From NCBI GenBank assembly GCA_964393105.1, contig CAYMSM010000023.1, positions 1 to 49,667 of the forward strand: a stretch of 49,667 nucleotides of DNA, read 5' to 3'. Both the position numbers and the translations under genes were made by a program. Positions 16,196 through 24,646 of this stretch are shown here, one piece after another. Below the pieces are notes generated by a model. The model did no database searches, had not been told where the DNA came from, and worked only from the letters and a program-made list of their open reading frames with translations. Within the stretch, counting starts at the first letter, position 1, and each line of letters begins with the position of its first letter. The DNA comes from CALMEC01 sp964393105 (GTDB lineage: Bacteria; Actinomycetota; Thermoleophilia; Miltoncostaeales; Miltoncostaeaceae).

Positions 16196-17008
16196 GGTCG
16201 ACCACCCGCTCAGCGCCCGGGCGCGCGATCCTCGGACAAACGCCCGTCCGATCGGAAAGGGCTCGCGCAGGAATAGCTGCTGGGTCGGATGGCGAGCGAA
16301 ACGGCCCGGAGCGGGGCTCGCCCCCGGCGGATGGAAATTCGGAACCCGGCGTGGCTATTTCCGAAGTAAAACCGAGCCAGACGGCGGCGGCGAGCCTGGA
16401 CAAACCGTGGACGGACCAGCCAACTGGCCGTGGGAGCATCGCCGCACTGTCCGTGGCAACCTCGGTCAAGTGACCGCGTGCGCACCCAGGCAACTGGCCG
16501 CCGGGAGCAGCGGCCGACTGACCGTGGGCGCGACGGCCAAGTGACCACGCACGCACCGTGAACTGGCCGCAGGGGGCACCCCCGCGCCGGCAAAGGCTGC
16601 CGGTCGCACGCGAACGAGCCGACCGACCGAGGGCGCTACGGCCAAGTGGCCGCGAGTGCACCTGCGAACTGGCCGCGGGGGCACCCCCGCGCCGCCAGCG
16701 GCTGCGCCGGGCCTGCCGGTCGCACGCGAACGAGCCGACCGACCGAGAGCGCAACGGCCAAGTGGCCGCGAGCGCACCTTGAACTGGCCGCGGGTGCGAC
16801 GGCCTGATTGCGGACCCACGCACAATCGTCAATGAGGATCTCGTGCCGGTCTCACGGACCGCCTGTCGCCCACGGAACCGACGGGAGAGCCAATTTTCTA
16901 CATTGGATCGGCAGTGTCAATGTCAGGTGAGGCCTGACTGTCTCCCGGCGACGCCGATGCACCTCCAGGCGCTACGCTCTGGACGGATCGACACTTTGGA
17001 GGACTTCC
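16196..17008. repeat. 813-base non-coding gap with degenerate tandem array
   Basis: AACTGGCCG occurs at 16422, 16492, 16561, 16667 and 16782, so repeat units are about 70, 69, 106 and 115 bases long. Each unit also holds a 12-bp palindrome: GGTCAAGTGACC (16464), GGCCAAGTGACC (16535), and GGCCAAGTGGCC at 16640 and 16756. The last two full units share an identical stretch of about 35 bases (around 16597-16631 and 16714-16748). Frames crossing the array have repetitive Arg/Gly/Pro-rich products and no family match, so I treat it as non-coding. A small palindrome GCGCCCGGGCGC (16213-16224) follows the E2 gene, and 16885-17008 is more AT-rich and should hold the transaldolase promoter (candidate -10 TACGCT 16973-16978). 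Confidence 0.75.
16922..16938. promoter_or_regulatory. Small inverted repeat upstream of transaldolase
   Basis: GTCAGG (16922-16927) and CCTGAC (16933-16938) face each other across five bases, about 70 bases before the transaldolase start and upstream of the candidate -10 box. It could be an operator; nothing else supports that. Confidence 0.25.
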
Positions 17009-18112
17009 GTGGCCATCTCGGCGCTTCACCGGCTCTCGGCGCTCGGACAGAGCGTGTGGGTCGACTTCCTGTCGCGCAGCTTGCTGGAGAGTGGTGATCT
17101 CGAACAGATGACGCGTGACGACGCCGTCGTCGGCGTCACGTCCAACCCCACGATCTTCCAGAAGGCGCTCGCCCAGGGCGACGCGTATGACGAGCAGATG
17201 CGCGACGTCCTTCGCCACACGCATGACCCCAAGGAGATCTTCGTCGCACTCGCCTCGCGCGACGTCGCCGATGCCTGCGACTTGCTGCACCCGATCTGGG
17301 AGGCCACCAGCGGCGCAGACGGATACGTCTCGATGGAGGTCGACCCGACGTTCGCGTTCGACATCGAGGCGACGCTCGACGAGGCCATGCGCCTCCACAC
17401 CGAGCTCAACAGGCCGAACCTGCTGGTAAAGATCCCGGCCACCAGGCCGGGCCTCGCGGCCATCGAGGAGATGATCGCCCGCGGGCACAGCATCAACGTC
17501 ACGCTGATCTTCTCGCTCGAGCGCTACGCCGAGGTCGCCGAGGCATTCATCACGGGGCTCGAGCGTCTGGTCGAGGACGGCGGTGACCCGTCCACCGTGC
17601 ATTCGGTGGCGAGCTTCTTCGTCTCACGGGTCGACAGCGAGACCGACAAGCGCCTCGATGCGATCGGCGGACACGATCACCTCAAGGGCAGGCTCGCCGG
17701 CGCCAACGCCAAGCTCGCCTACGCGCGCTATCAGGAGCTGTTTGCCGGGGCACGCTGGGAGGCCCTCGCCGCCCGCGGCGCCAGACCGCAGCGGTGTCTG
17801 TGGGCCTCGACGTCCACCAAGGACCCTGCCTACAGCGACATCCTTTACGTGACCGAGCTGGTCGGCCCGGAGACCGTCAACACGATGCCCGAGGAGACGA
17901 TCCACGCGTTCCAAGACCACGGCGATCCCGTGCCGACGCTCATGACCGACCTCGACGCCGCGCACCAGCTGCTGAGCGACCTCGCCGCGGCCGGCGTCGA
18001 CTACGACGATGTCGCCGCCGTTCTCGAGCGCGAGGGTGTCGAGAAGTTCGCAGCCTCGTTCGCCGAGCTGATCCAGGGAATCGTCGGGCGCCGTGAGGCG
18101 CTCGTGGCCTGA
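17009..18112 (+). CDS. tal: Transaldolase
   Basis: 367 residues, the length and type of actinobacterial transaldolases. It transfers a dihydroxyacetone unit between sugar phosphates in the pentose phosphate pathway. The Schiff-base lysine is in NLLVKIPAT (about residue 141). Other family motifs are VGVTSNPTIFQKAL, SINVTLIFSLERY, SVASFFVSRVD and WASTSTKDPAYSD. GTG start with a strong GGAGG six bases upstream. In many actinobacteria this gene sits with transketolase and glucose-6-phosphate dehydrogenase, but here it stands alone between the repeat array and a DNA glycosylase gene. Confidence 0.96.
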   Translation: MAISALHRLSALGQSVWVDFLSRSLLESGDLEQMTRDDAVVGVTSNPTIFQKALAQGDAYDEQMRDVLRHTHDPKEIFVALASRDVADACDLLHPIWEATSGADGYVSMEVDPTFAFDIEATLDEAMRLHTELNRPNLLVKIPATRPGLAAIEEMIARGHSINVTLIFSLERYAEVAEAFITGLERLVEDGGDPSTVHSVASFFVSRVDSETDKRLDAIGGHDHLKGRLAGANAKLAYARYQELFAGARWEALAARGARPQRCLWASTSTKDPAYSDILYVTELVGPETVNTMPEETIHAFQDHGDPVPTLMTDLDAAHQLLSDLAAAGVDYDDVAAVLEREGVEKFAASFAELIQGIVGRREALVA

Positions 18113-18132
18113 CATGGGCGCTCGACATGCCA

Positions 18133-18159
18133 CTGCAGGAGACCGTCGCGTTCCTGCAG
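18133..18159 (+). terminator. Hairpin after transaldolase
   Basis: CTGCAGGA (18133-18140) pairs perfectly with TCCTGCAG (18152-18159) across 11 bases, 20 bases after the stop. There is no U-run, so terminator activity is only plausible. Confidence 0.4.
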
Positions 18160-18197
18160 CGTCATCTGACGTTATGTGAGAGTGCCAGGACTCCATC

Positions 18198-18920
18198 TTG
18201 AACGGCGAACTCGCCCAACTCGACGACGAGATTGTGTCCTGCCGAGCCTGCCCGCGCCTTGTCGCGTGGCGTGAGCAGGTCGGGCGCGAGAAGCGCGCAG
18301 CCTTCCGCGACCAGGAATACTGGGCACGGCCCATCACCGGGTTCGGTGATTCCGATCCGTGGTTGGTGATCGTCGGCCTCGCCCCGGCGGCGCACGGTGC
18401 CAACCGCACCGGTCGTGTGTTCACGGGCGATCGAAGCGCCGACTTCCTGGTCGCGGCTCTGCACCGCACCGGACTGGCCTCACAGCCGACGTCCGACCGG
18501 ATCGGCGACGGCCTCGTGCTGCAAGGTTGCCGAATGACCGCCGCCGTACGGTGCGCGCCGCCCGCCAACAAGCCAACACCGGACGAGGAGCGCACCTGCC
18601 GCACGTTCCTCACCAGGGAGCTTGCAGCCTGTGCCGGCACCCGGGTGCTCCTGGCGCTCGGGAGCTTTGCCTGGCAAGCGACGCTCCGCGTCCTCGACCC
18701 GCCTCGACCGTGGTCCAGGTTCGGTCACGGCGCCGAGGCCCTCATCGGCCCATACACCCTGTTGGGCTCGTACCACCCGAGCCAGCAGAACACGTTCACA
18801 GGGCGTCTGACCCCGTCCATGCTGGACGCGGTGCTGTCGCGAGCGCAGGAGATCGCAACCGGTGCCCGATGCGAGCCCGGATCCGGAATAGCGTCCTGGC
18901 AGGGAACCGGCTACAGGTAG
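18198..18920 (+). CDS. Fe-S uracil-DNA glycosylase, family 5 (UdgB type)
   Basis: 240 residues. It removes uracil, and in this family other deaminated bases, from DNA. Four Cys residues fit the 4Fe-4S cluster pattern: C15 and C18 (CRAC), C119 and C134. The catalytic motif is GLAPAAHGANRTGRVFTGD and the DNA-intercalation motif is GSYHPSQQNTFTGRLT; the first motif has Ala where family 4 has an acidic residue, as expected for family 5. TTG 18198 was chosen because AGGA lies seven bases upstream and the cluster motif follows closely. The 3' end overlaps the convergent M23 peptidase gene by 10 bases. Confidence 0.88.
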   Translation: MNGELAQLDDEIVSCRACPRLVAWREQVGREKRAAFRDQEYWARPITGFGDSDPWLVIVGLAPAAHGANRTGRVFTGDRSADFLVAALHRTGLASQPTSDRIGDGLVLQGCRMTAAVRCAPPANKPTPDEERTCRTFLTRELAACAGTRVLLALGSFAWQATLRVLDPPRPWSRFGHGAEALIGPYTLLGSYHPSQQNTFTGRLTPSMLDAVLSRAQEIATGARCEPGSGIASWQGTGYR

Positions 18921-20077
18921 TTGATCGGGTTCTGCGGCGAGCCGTTGACCCGCACCTCGAAGTGCAGGTGCGGGCCGGTGGAGTGGCCGGTACTGCCGAC
19001 CGCTCCCAAGACGGTCCCGCGACTGACCTGCTGGCCGGTGGACACCGCGATCCGGCTCATGTGCCCGTAGGCCGTCGAGATCGACCCGTGCGAGACCACG
19101 ACGAGGTTGCCGTACCCGCCGCCCCATCCTGCGACGATCACCGTCCCGGCCGCCGCGGCGCCGATCGGCCTGCCGGTTGGAGCGGCGATGTCGATGCCCT
19201 CGTGCATTCGCCCCCAGCGGAACCCGAACCCCGAGGTGAGCACGCCGTTGACAGGCCAGGAGAACTGGCCGCCCCCGCCCACGCTCACCGTCGACGGCAA
19301 GTTGACCGATCCGGACCGGATCTCGGCGGCGAGCTTAGCCGAGCGGGCCCGCAGGTCACGCGCCTCTTCTTCGAGCTGCTGACGGTCACCGCGCACCTTG
19401 GACAGCAACGTGGCCCGTGCGCCGCGCGCGACCACCAGGTTGCTCTTCTCGGTCGCGATCACGGAGAGCGCGCGAGCCGCCTCGGCCTCCGCCGCGCCGG
19501 CGCGCTGCTCGTTGCGATACACCTCGTTGCGCGTCTCCTTGATGCGGGCGGCGGTGCTGCGCGACGCGTTGGCATTCGTCCGCGTCGCGACGATCAGACC
19601 CTTGTCCTGGTCAGTGACCCGCTGCAGGTTCTCGCGGACCGACGCGGCGTCGCTGAGGCTGCCTGAACGCAGAAGCACCTCGAGGATCGTGGGCGAGCCC
19701 ACGCGGTAGGCGATCGAGATGCGCTTGGCGAGCGTCGTCCGCTGGCGTTTGAGCGTTGCGACGAGCTTGCTCAGGCGGGCGATCTCGGCGTCAAGCTGGC
19801 CCGAGAGCGTCCGCCGCCGCGTGCGCAACACGATCAGCTCGTTGTTGAGGACGCTCCATCGCGCCTGCACGGGCGCCAGGCGCACCTCGACCGCCCGGAT
19901 GCGGGCGTTGAACCGGGACACGTCGGTGGTCAGGACGCCCTCGCGCTCGCGCGCCTGACGTGCGCGCCTCTCGACCTCGCTCAGACTGCGCACGCCATCC
20001 GACTGGCTCACGACGCCCACCACAGCCAACGACGCCGCGACCATGGCGACCGCGCCGATTCTCAGTCGAAATGTCAC
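18911..20077 (-). CDS. Secreted coiled-coil M23 peptidase (EnvC/NlpD-like)
   Basis: 388 residues. A signal or membrane-anchor segment (about 7-25) is followed by a long coiled coil (about 30-245, rich in Ala, Arg, Leu and Glu) and a C-terminal M23 domain (about 265-388). Zinc ligands are visible in RMHEGIDIA and GPHLHFE. The family cleaves peptidoglycan cross-links or activates amidases during cell separation; the zinc ligands suggest this one is an active enzyme. GTG start. It lies 70 bases downstream of a second M23 gene on the same strand, so the two may be co-transcribed. Confidence 0.9.
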   Translation of the reverse strand: MTFRLRIGAVAMVAASLAVVGVVSQSDGVRSLSEVERRARQAREREGVLTTDVSRFNARIRAVEVRLAPVQARWSVLNNELIVLRTRRRTLSGQLDAEIARLSKLVATLKRQRTTLAKRISIAYRVGSPTILEVLLRSGSLSDAASVRENLQRVTDQDKGLIVATRTNANASRSTAARIKETRNEVYRNEQRAGAAEAEAARALSVIATEKSNLVVARGARATLLSKVRGDRQQLEEEARDLRARSAKLAAEIRSGSVNLPSTVSVGGGGQFSWPVNGVLTSGFGFRWGRMHEGIDIAAPTGRPIGAAAAGTVIVAGWGGGYGNLVVVSHGSISTAYGHMSRIAVSTGQQVSRGTVLGAVGSTGHSTGPHLHFEVRVNGSPQNPINYL

Positions 20078-20147
20078 GAGACGTACTACGCAGCGGAACG
20101 AGCGACCCCTGCCCAGCCGTGGAGCAGGGATCGCAACTCATCGTCCG

Positions 20148-21095
20148 TTACCGCGTCGGCGGCTCCGGGTCCACCGCGGTCAGGTCCGAATGCGGATTGA
20201 CTGCTCCGCCCCCACCCGGGTGAATCTCGAAGTGCAGGTGCGTCGCCCCATAGCGCGCGTCGCCGGTGTTGCCGACGGTCCCGACGACCTGTCCGGCGGT
20301 GACGGCGGTTCCGACCTCGACTCCGTCGGTGATCGTGTTGAGGTGCGCGTAGTAGTACTCGTTGCCGCGCGTGTCCCTGAGCCAGATCCAGATGCCGCCC
20401 AAGCCCGTCTCGGTCCTGGTCAGTCGCTTGATCGTCCCATCCGCGACGGCCCGCACCGGGACGCCACGCGCCGCCATGATGTCGTTGCCCTGATGGCTGC
20501 CCTGCGATCGGGGCGCACCGTAGTCGTTGGAGTACGTGTGCTTGCCCGCCACCGGGAACACCTTGAGGTAGACCGCTTTGGCGGCGTTCGGACCGGCCAG
20601 CGGGTAGTTCGACGGGTCAACCGGGGTTGCCGGAGCGGTGGGGGTTCCGCTGCGCACGGCGCGGATCTTGATGCCAAGCCGCTTGAGCAGCGCAGGTGTG
20701 ACGACACCGCTCTGGCGCACCTTCAGCCGCCGCTGCAGCGCCCTGACGGCATTGCGGGTCTTGACGCCGAACGCGCCGTCGGCGGTCAGCCTGAACCCAC
20801 GGCGGCGGAGGATCGCTTGGAGCTCTCGCACATCGGCGCCGACCGACCCCATGCGGAGCGTACGAACCCCGAGCACACGCCCACCGCCGAGGTTGGCGTT
20901 GGCGACGGCTTCGGGCGGCGCTCCCCCACCAATCGCTTCGGGAACACCGGGAAGGGGGACATCGACGGCTACCGCGGCCGGAGCCACAATCAGGGTCGCG
21001 AGGAGGACAATCCACCTCACGATTGCTCGGGGCCGGCCGGATGCGACATGGTCGCGCGGTCGGACGTTGATGATGAACTGCTCCTTTTTCGCCAC
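20148..21095 (-). CDS. Secreted M23 peptidase with peptidoglycan-binding domain
   Basis: 315 residues from a GTG start. A basic N-terminus leads into a hydrophobic segment (about 24-44). A PG_binding_1 domain follows (about 80-140: GADVRELQAILRRRGF, DGAFGVKTRNAVRALQ), then an M23 metallopeptidase domain (about 185-310) with HQGND and THLHFEIH zinc motifs. Its role is probably cell-wall remodelling outside the membrane. The upstream region has a good promoter (21186-21214). No better start is visible inside the frame, although the basic leader before the membrane segment is rather long. Confidence 0.88.
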   Translation of the reverse strand: MAKKEQFIINVRPRDHVASGRPRAIVRWIVLLATLIVAPAAVAVDVPLPGVPEAIGGGAPPEAVANANLGGGRVLGVRTLRMGSVGADVRELQAILRRRGFRLTADGAFGVKTRNAVRALQRRLKVRQSGVVTPALLKRLGIKIRAVRSGTPTAPATPVDPSNYPLAGPNAAKAVYLKVFPVAGKHTYSNDYGAPRSQGSHQGNDIMAARGVPVRAVADGTIKRLTRTETGLGGIWIWLRDTRGNEYYYAHLNTITDGVEVGTAVTAGQVVGTVGNTGDARYGATHLHFEIHPGGGGAVNPHSDLTAVDPEPPTR

Positions 21096-21185
21096 TGGCC
21101 GGATTGCCAGTTGGGCTGTAAGTCACCCGGCCGTGGTGCGGGCCTTGGCTGGGGGTGCTCCTGGGGATGCGTCGAACGGCGGTCA

Positions 21186-21214
21186 CTCTTACACTCGGTC
21201 ACGTACCAAGTCAA
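21186..21214 (-). promoter_or_regulatory. Predicted promoter for the M23 genes
   Basis: On the minus strand, TTGACT (21209-21214) and TAAGAG (21186-21191) are separated by 17 bases, a good match to a housekeeping sigma-factor promoter. It leaves about 85 bases of leader before the GTG start. The leader contains a small inverted element (TGGCC/GCCA, around 21096-21116). Confidence 0.5.
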
Positions 21215-21351
21215 CCCCACCCATTCGAAGATCTCTTGAGGAGTGGGTAATTCGGACGCATCCGTAGGACATGTGTCGGCACCGCGCGTCCGCTGCTTAA
21301 CGGTGACTTTCGCTGATTCCTTCGGACGTTTGCCCTGCCCGAGAGTGACGT

Positions 21352-21633
21352 TCAGCCCTCGGTGGCATCGCGATGTCGCAGGAGCTCGGCGGCGCGGGAG
21401 CGCTCCGCGCCGTCCAGCTCGGCGAAGTCCGCATCGCTCAGATTTCCGGCCTTGTGATCGAACTCGATCTCCCGGATTGCGCGAAGTGACTGGTCGATCT
21501 CGTCCTGCAAGGCCCGGCCGCGCTCGTCGGCGTACGTGGTCTCCGCGCTCTCGCTCCGCTCGCGCACGAGAGGCCACGCGACCGCGGCGACCACCACAAG
21601 CGCAACCGCGGAAACCAGAAGGACCGTGCCCAT
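21352..21633 (-). CDS. Short CcmI-like membrane protein
   Basis: 93 residues. One N-terminal membrane helix (about 2-21) is followed by a charged helical region (DEIDQSLRAIREIEFDHKAGNLSDADFAEL), which resembles the N-terminal part of the cytochrome c maturation protein CcmI. The large periplasmic TPR half of proteobacterial CcmI is absent. ATG 21633 overlaps the ccmF stop codon by one base, so co-translation with ccmF is likely. The assignment rests on the LSDADF-type motif and on position; the protein alone would be hard to name. Confidence 0.65.
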   Translation of the reverse strand: MGTVLLVSAVALVVVAAVAWPLVRERSESAETTYADERGRALQDEIDQSLRAIREIEFDHKAGNLSDADFAELDGAERSRAAELLRHRDATEG

Positions 21634-23615
21634 CAGGCGGGCGCGCGCTGCTCGTCGACCGCAGGGGCCGTGGCGCGCATCCGGCGGGCCGGAGGCCACG
21701 CGGCGACGATCGATCCCGCAAGAAGCAGGAGTCCTCCGAACCAGATCCACGAGACCAGCGGGTTGACGAACACGTGGATCGTCGCCACGCCGTCGCGCAG
21801 GCCTGCCAGATTGACCCAGATGTCGCGGCGAAGCCCGCCAGTGATCGCGATCTCATCGCCGGACTCTCCGCTGGACAGGTACTGATGCTTGGCCGGTCGC
21901 AGGGTCGCGACAGGGTCGTCCCCACGCGTGACGAGGATGGTCGCAGCCACGGTCATCCTGTTGGAGTCGCGTGTGCGCTCGAACGACTGCGCCGTGAACG
22001 TGTAGCCGGCCACGCTCGCCTGCTGGTTCTGCTCGAGCTTGAAGCTGCCTTCGCTCAGGAAGGTGCGTGATGAGGCGATCCCGACGATGATGACGACGAT
22101 GCCGATGTGGACGATGTAGCCCCCGTAGCGACGGCGGTTGCGGGCGACGAGCTGCCCGACGGCGCCGAGCCACGAGACGCCGCCCAACGCGTGGCGCACC
22201 TTCGCGCCACGCCAGAACTCCGAGCCGATGCACGTGACCGTGAAGATCGCGATCAGGAACACGGCGGCGGCTGGGACGCTCGACCGCGCGTCGGTCAGCA
22301 GCACGACCGGCGCCATCACGCACGTGACCGCCAGCGGCACCAAGAACCGCCTGCGCACGACCGCAAACGACGCCTTGCGCCATGGGATCAGGGGCCCGAC
22401 CCCCGTCAGCAGGAGCAACGCGAATCCGATCGGGGCGGCGACCTGGTCGAAGAACCCACGTCCCACGGTGATCTTCTGGCCCTGTACGAGCTCGGACAGG
22501 ACGGGAAAGATCGTGCCCCAGATCACCGCGAACGCGAGACCGACGAGCAGGAGGTTGTTGTACAGGAACACCGCCTCGCGCGAGAAGTAGCTCTCGAGTG
22601 AGTGCGCACTCTTGAGGTGCGGGAGCCGCGTCACGATCAGGTACAGGCCTCCGGCGAGCACGACGACAATCGCGCCAAGTAGCCACGGACCGACGGTCTG
22701 CGCGCCGAAGTTGTGGACGCTCGCGACGATGTTGGAGCGCGTCAGGAACGTGCCGAACAAGGTCAGCGCGAACGCCGTGATGACAAGGGCGAGGTTCCAC
22801 ACCTTCAGCATCCCCCGCCGTTCCTGGACCATCACCGAATGCAGGAACGCTGTGGCGATCAGCCAGGGCAGCAAGGCGGCGTTCTCGACCGGATCCCAGA
22901 TCCAGTACCCACCGAACGTCAATGACTCATATGCCCACTTTGCCCCGAGCAGGACTCCGACGCCCAGGAACGCCCAGCTGGCAAGCGTCCACCGCCGGAT
23001 GCTGCCGAGCCAGGCGCTGTCCAGGCGTCTGGTGACCAAGGCCGCGATGGCGAACGCGAACGGCACGGCGATCGACACGTACCCCAGGTAGAGCAGCGGC
23101 GGGTGGGCGATCATGTACGGGTTGCGAAGCGCCGGGGTCAGTCCCTGCCCGTCGGCCGGGATGACGGAGACGGTGTCGAACGGGCTCGCGATGAAGCACA
23201 ACAGCACGACGAAGAACACGCTGATGCCGGCCAGAACCGCGACGACGATCGGCATCAGCTCACGGTTGCGGCGCCGGTTGGTCAGGATCGCGATGCAGGC
23301 GAACCCAGTCAGAAGCCACGACCAGAACATCAGCGACCCGGCCTGGCTCGCCCACAGCGCGGTGATCTTGAAGTGGCCCTCAAGCTCGCGGCTCGAATAG
23401 CGCTCGACCGCCCTCAGGCTGAAGTCATCGGTGACCAGCGCCGTGAGCAGAGCCAGAACCGCGACCGTGATCAGGCCGAACAGCGCGAACACCGCACGCT
23501 CGGCCGAATGGAACCACCGACGATTGCGTGGGGTCCGCCCGTGGATGGCGGCAGCCACGGCGAACACCGCGGCCACGAGCGCGAGCAGCAGGATCGCGCG
23601 ACCGAACAGGCTCAT
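21633..23615 (-). CDS. ccmF: Cytochrome c haem lyase subunit CcmF
   Basis: 660 residues with about 14-15 membrane segments. CcmF attaches haem to apocytochrome c outside the membrane (system I). The tryptophan-rich haem-handling motif GGYWIWDPVENAALLPWLIATAFLH spans about 235-260, split here as WIWDPVENA and LLPWLIA. WASQAGSLMFWSWLLT and a large C-terminal extracytoplasmic loop (about 545-625) are typical. It lies four bases after ccmE and overlaps the ccmI-like gene. Other system-I genes (ccmA, B, C, D, G, H) are not in the window. Confidence 0.94.
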   Translation of the reverse strand: MSLFGRAILLLALVAAVFAVAAAIHGRTPRNRRWFHSAERAVFALFGLITVAVLALLTALVTDDFSLRAVERYSSRELEGHFKITALWASQAGSLMFWSWLLTGFACIAILTNRRRNRELMPIVVAVLAGISVFFVVLLCFIASPFDTVSVIPADGQGLTPALRNPYMIAHPPLLYLGYVSIAVPFAFAIAALVTRRLDSAWLGSIRRWTLASWAFLGVGVLLGAKWAYESLTFGGYWIWDPVENAALLPWLIATAFLHSVMVQERRGMLKVWNLALVITAFALTLFGTFLTRSNIVASVHNFGAQTVGPWLLGAIVVVLAGGLYLIVTRLPHLKSAHSLESYFSREAVFLYNNLLLVGLAFAVIWGTIFPVLSELVQGQKITVGRGFFDQVAAPIGFALLLLTGVGPLIPWRKASFAVVRRRFLVPLAVTCVMAPVVLLTDARSSVPAAAVFLIAIFTVTCIGSEFWRGAKVRHALGGVSWLGAVGQLVARNRRRYGGYIVHIGIVVIIVGIASSRTFLSEGSFKLEQNQQASVAGYTFTAQSFERTRDSNRMTVAATILVTRGDDPVATLRPAKHQYLSSGESGDEIAITGGLRRDIWVNLAGLRDGVATIHVFVNPLVSWIWFGGLLLLAGSIVAAWPPARRMRATAPAVDEQRAPA

Positions 23616-23619
23616 TGAA

Positions 23620-24036
23620 TCAGCTTGGCTCGAGTTCGGGAGACTTCTTCCCCTCGAACTTGGACGGGCACTTCGTCAGGAGCGTGTCGCGCCGTGCGAC
23701 GAACGTACCGCCCTCCATCGTGCCGGTCACGACGACTTCGCGGCCGTCCTTGAACGTGTCCGGAACGATGCCGCGGTACAGGACCTCGACCCGCTTGCTC
23801 GCGTCGTCTTGGTCATGGACCGTAAAGCGCACGCCCTCGGCCGAGATCGCCTGCTCGGCGGCGTTCGTCGGAGATCCAGGGCTGACCACCGCATTGAGGC
23901 GGTAGGTGTCCCCGTTCAGCCTGACCTGGCCCGGGCCGGCGTAGGTCTCGAGCGACCCGCCGATCGCCATCCACACGAGCGCTCCACCGAGCAGGCCCGC
24001 CAGGGTGAGCGCAATCGCAAAACGTGCCCGCTTCAT
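23620..24036 (-). CDS. ccmE: Cytochrome c haem chaperone CcmE, Cys variant
   Basis: 138 residues with an N-terminal membrane anchor (about 5-26) and an OB-fold domain outside the membrane. CcmE receives haem covalently and hands it to CcmF. The usual motif is HxxxY; a known variant uses CxxxY. Here the site reads C123-P-S-K-F127 (LLTKCPSKFEG), so the His is Cys and the Tyr is Phe. YRGIVPDTFKDGREVVVTG matches the family core. TACGAT lies eight bases before the ATG with no ribosome site, consistent with a leaderless message. First gene of the ccmE-ccmF-ccmI-like operon. Confidence 0.92.
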   Translation of the reverse strand: MKRARFAIALTLAGLLGGALVWMAIGGSLETYAGPGQVRLNGDTYRLNAVVSPGSPTNAAEQAISAEGVRFTVHDQDDASKRVEVLYRGIVPDTFKDGREVVVTGTMEGGTFVARRDTLLTKCPSKFEGKKSPELEPS

Positions 24037-24044
24037 CTGCCGTG

Positions 24045-24073
24045 ATCGTACAACGGCGGCACTGCGATCCGAA
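24045..24073 (-). promoter_or_regulatory. Predicted leaderless promoter of ccmE
   Basis: On the minus strand, TTCGGA (24068-24073) and TACGAT (24045-24050) are 17 bases apart; the ATG follows the second box after eight bases. Transcription would begin at or next to the start codon. Confidence 0.45.
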
Positions 24074-24193
24074 GGTGACGTGTGTCGTCCATTTCCGGCG
24101 GGTTCAAGCCGTGCACCCCGCGTAGTGGTCCCGCGTCCTCCCCTGGCTCGACTTTCGCGCGGGAGACGTTGCCGTACTTACGCCGGAGACCAC

Positions 24194-24598
24194 TTAGTGC
24201 TTGACGACCTTGGGGAGCTTCTTGGCCTGGGCGACCCAGTCGGCGACCTTGGCCTCGGTGGGGAGCTGGCGGACGAGCTTTTTCTTGGCGTTGACGGTGG
24301 TCATCGTCTCGAGCAGGTTGAGCGGCTTGCGCCTGGAGAGCTCCGGCACCGTGTCGACGCCCGCGGCCTCGAGCAGGTCGCTGTACTCCTTGCCCACGCC
24401 CTTGATGCGCACCAGGTCGACGCGATTGACCCACTCCAGGAGCCGTTTCTCGGTCACGCCCGAGGCCTTCGAGAGATCCCTGCGTCCCGCCGCCGTCGCG
24501 GCCCGCGCGAGCAGGGTCGCGGTCGAGGCCACCTGTGCCTTCGCGAGCCTGGCGATTGCGGCATCGCTGATGCCCTCGATCGTTGTCAACTTCGCCAT
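24194..24598 (-). CDS. Helix-hairpin-helix protein (DUF4332-like)
   Basis: 134 residues made of two helix-hairpin-helix-like repeats: LTTIEGISDAAIARLAKAQV near the start and RIKGVGKEYSDLLEAAGVD near residue 65. Such repeats bind DNA non-specifically or mediate protein contacts; the DUF4332 family has no settled function. A GAGGAG ribosome site precedes ATG 24598. It lies 48 bases downstream of the class III aminotransferase gene, same strand. Confidence 0.75.
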   Translation of the reverse strand: MAKLTTIEGISDAAIARLAKAQVASTATLLARAATAAGRRDLSKASGVTEKRLLEWVNRVDLVRIKGVGKEYSDLLEAAGVDTVPELSRRKPLNLLETMTTVNAKKKLVRQLPTEAKVADWVAQAKKLPKVVKH

Positions 24599-24646
24599 CT
24601 CGCCGTCTCCTCTGGTTTCGTCGCGACCGATTGCTGTACGCCGAGC

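Noticed and set aside
16422..16810. CRISPR array
   Set aside because: Units differ in length (about 70 to 115 bases), the repeats are degenerate and spacers are themselves similar; no cas genes are present.
15957..16832. Minus-strand open frame of 291 codons across the repeat array
   Set aside because: Its product is a repetitive Arg/Ser/Gly mix, it runs over the end of the E2 gene, and its frame simply follows the DNA repeats.
21096..21351. Riboswitch (cyclic di-AMP type) upstream of the M23 peptidase gene
   Set aside because: The gene type fits such control, but I could not find the conserved core sequences, and a normal promoter lies within 120 bases of the start.
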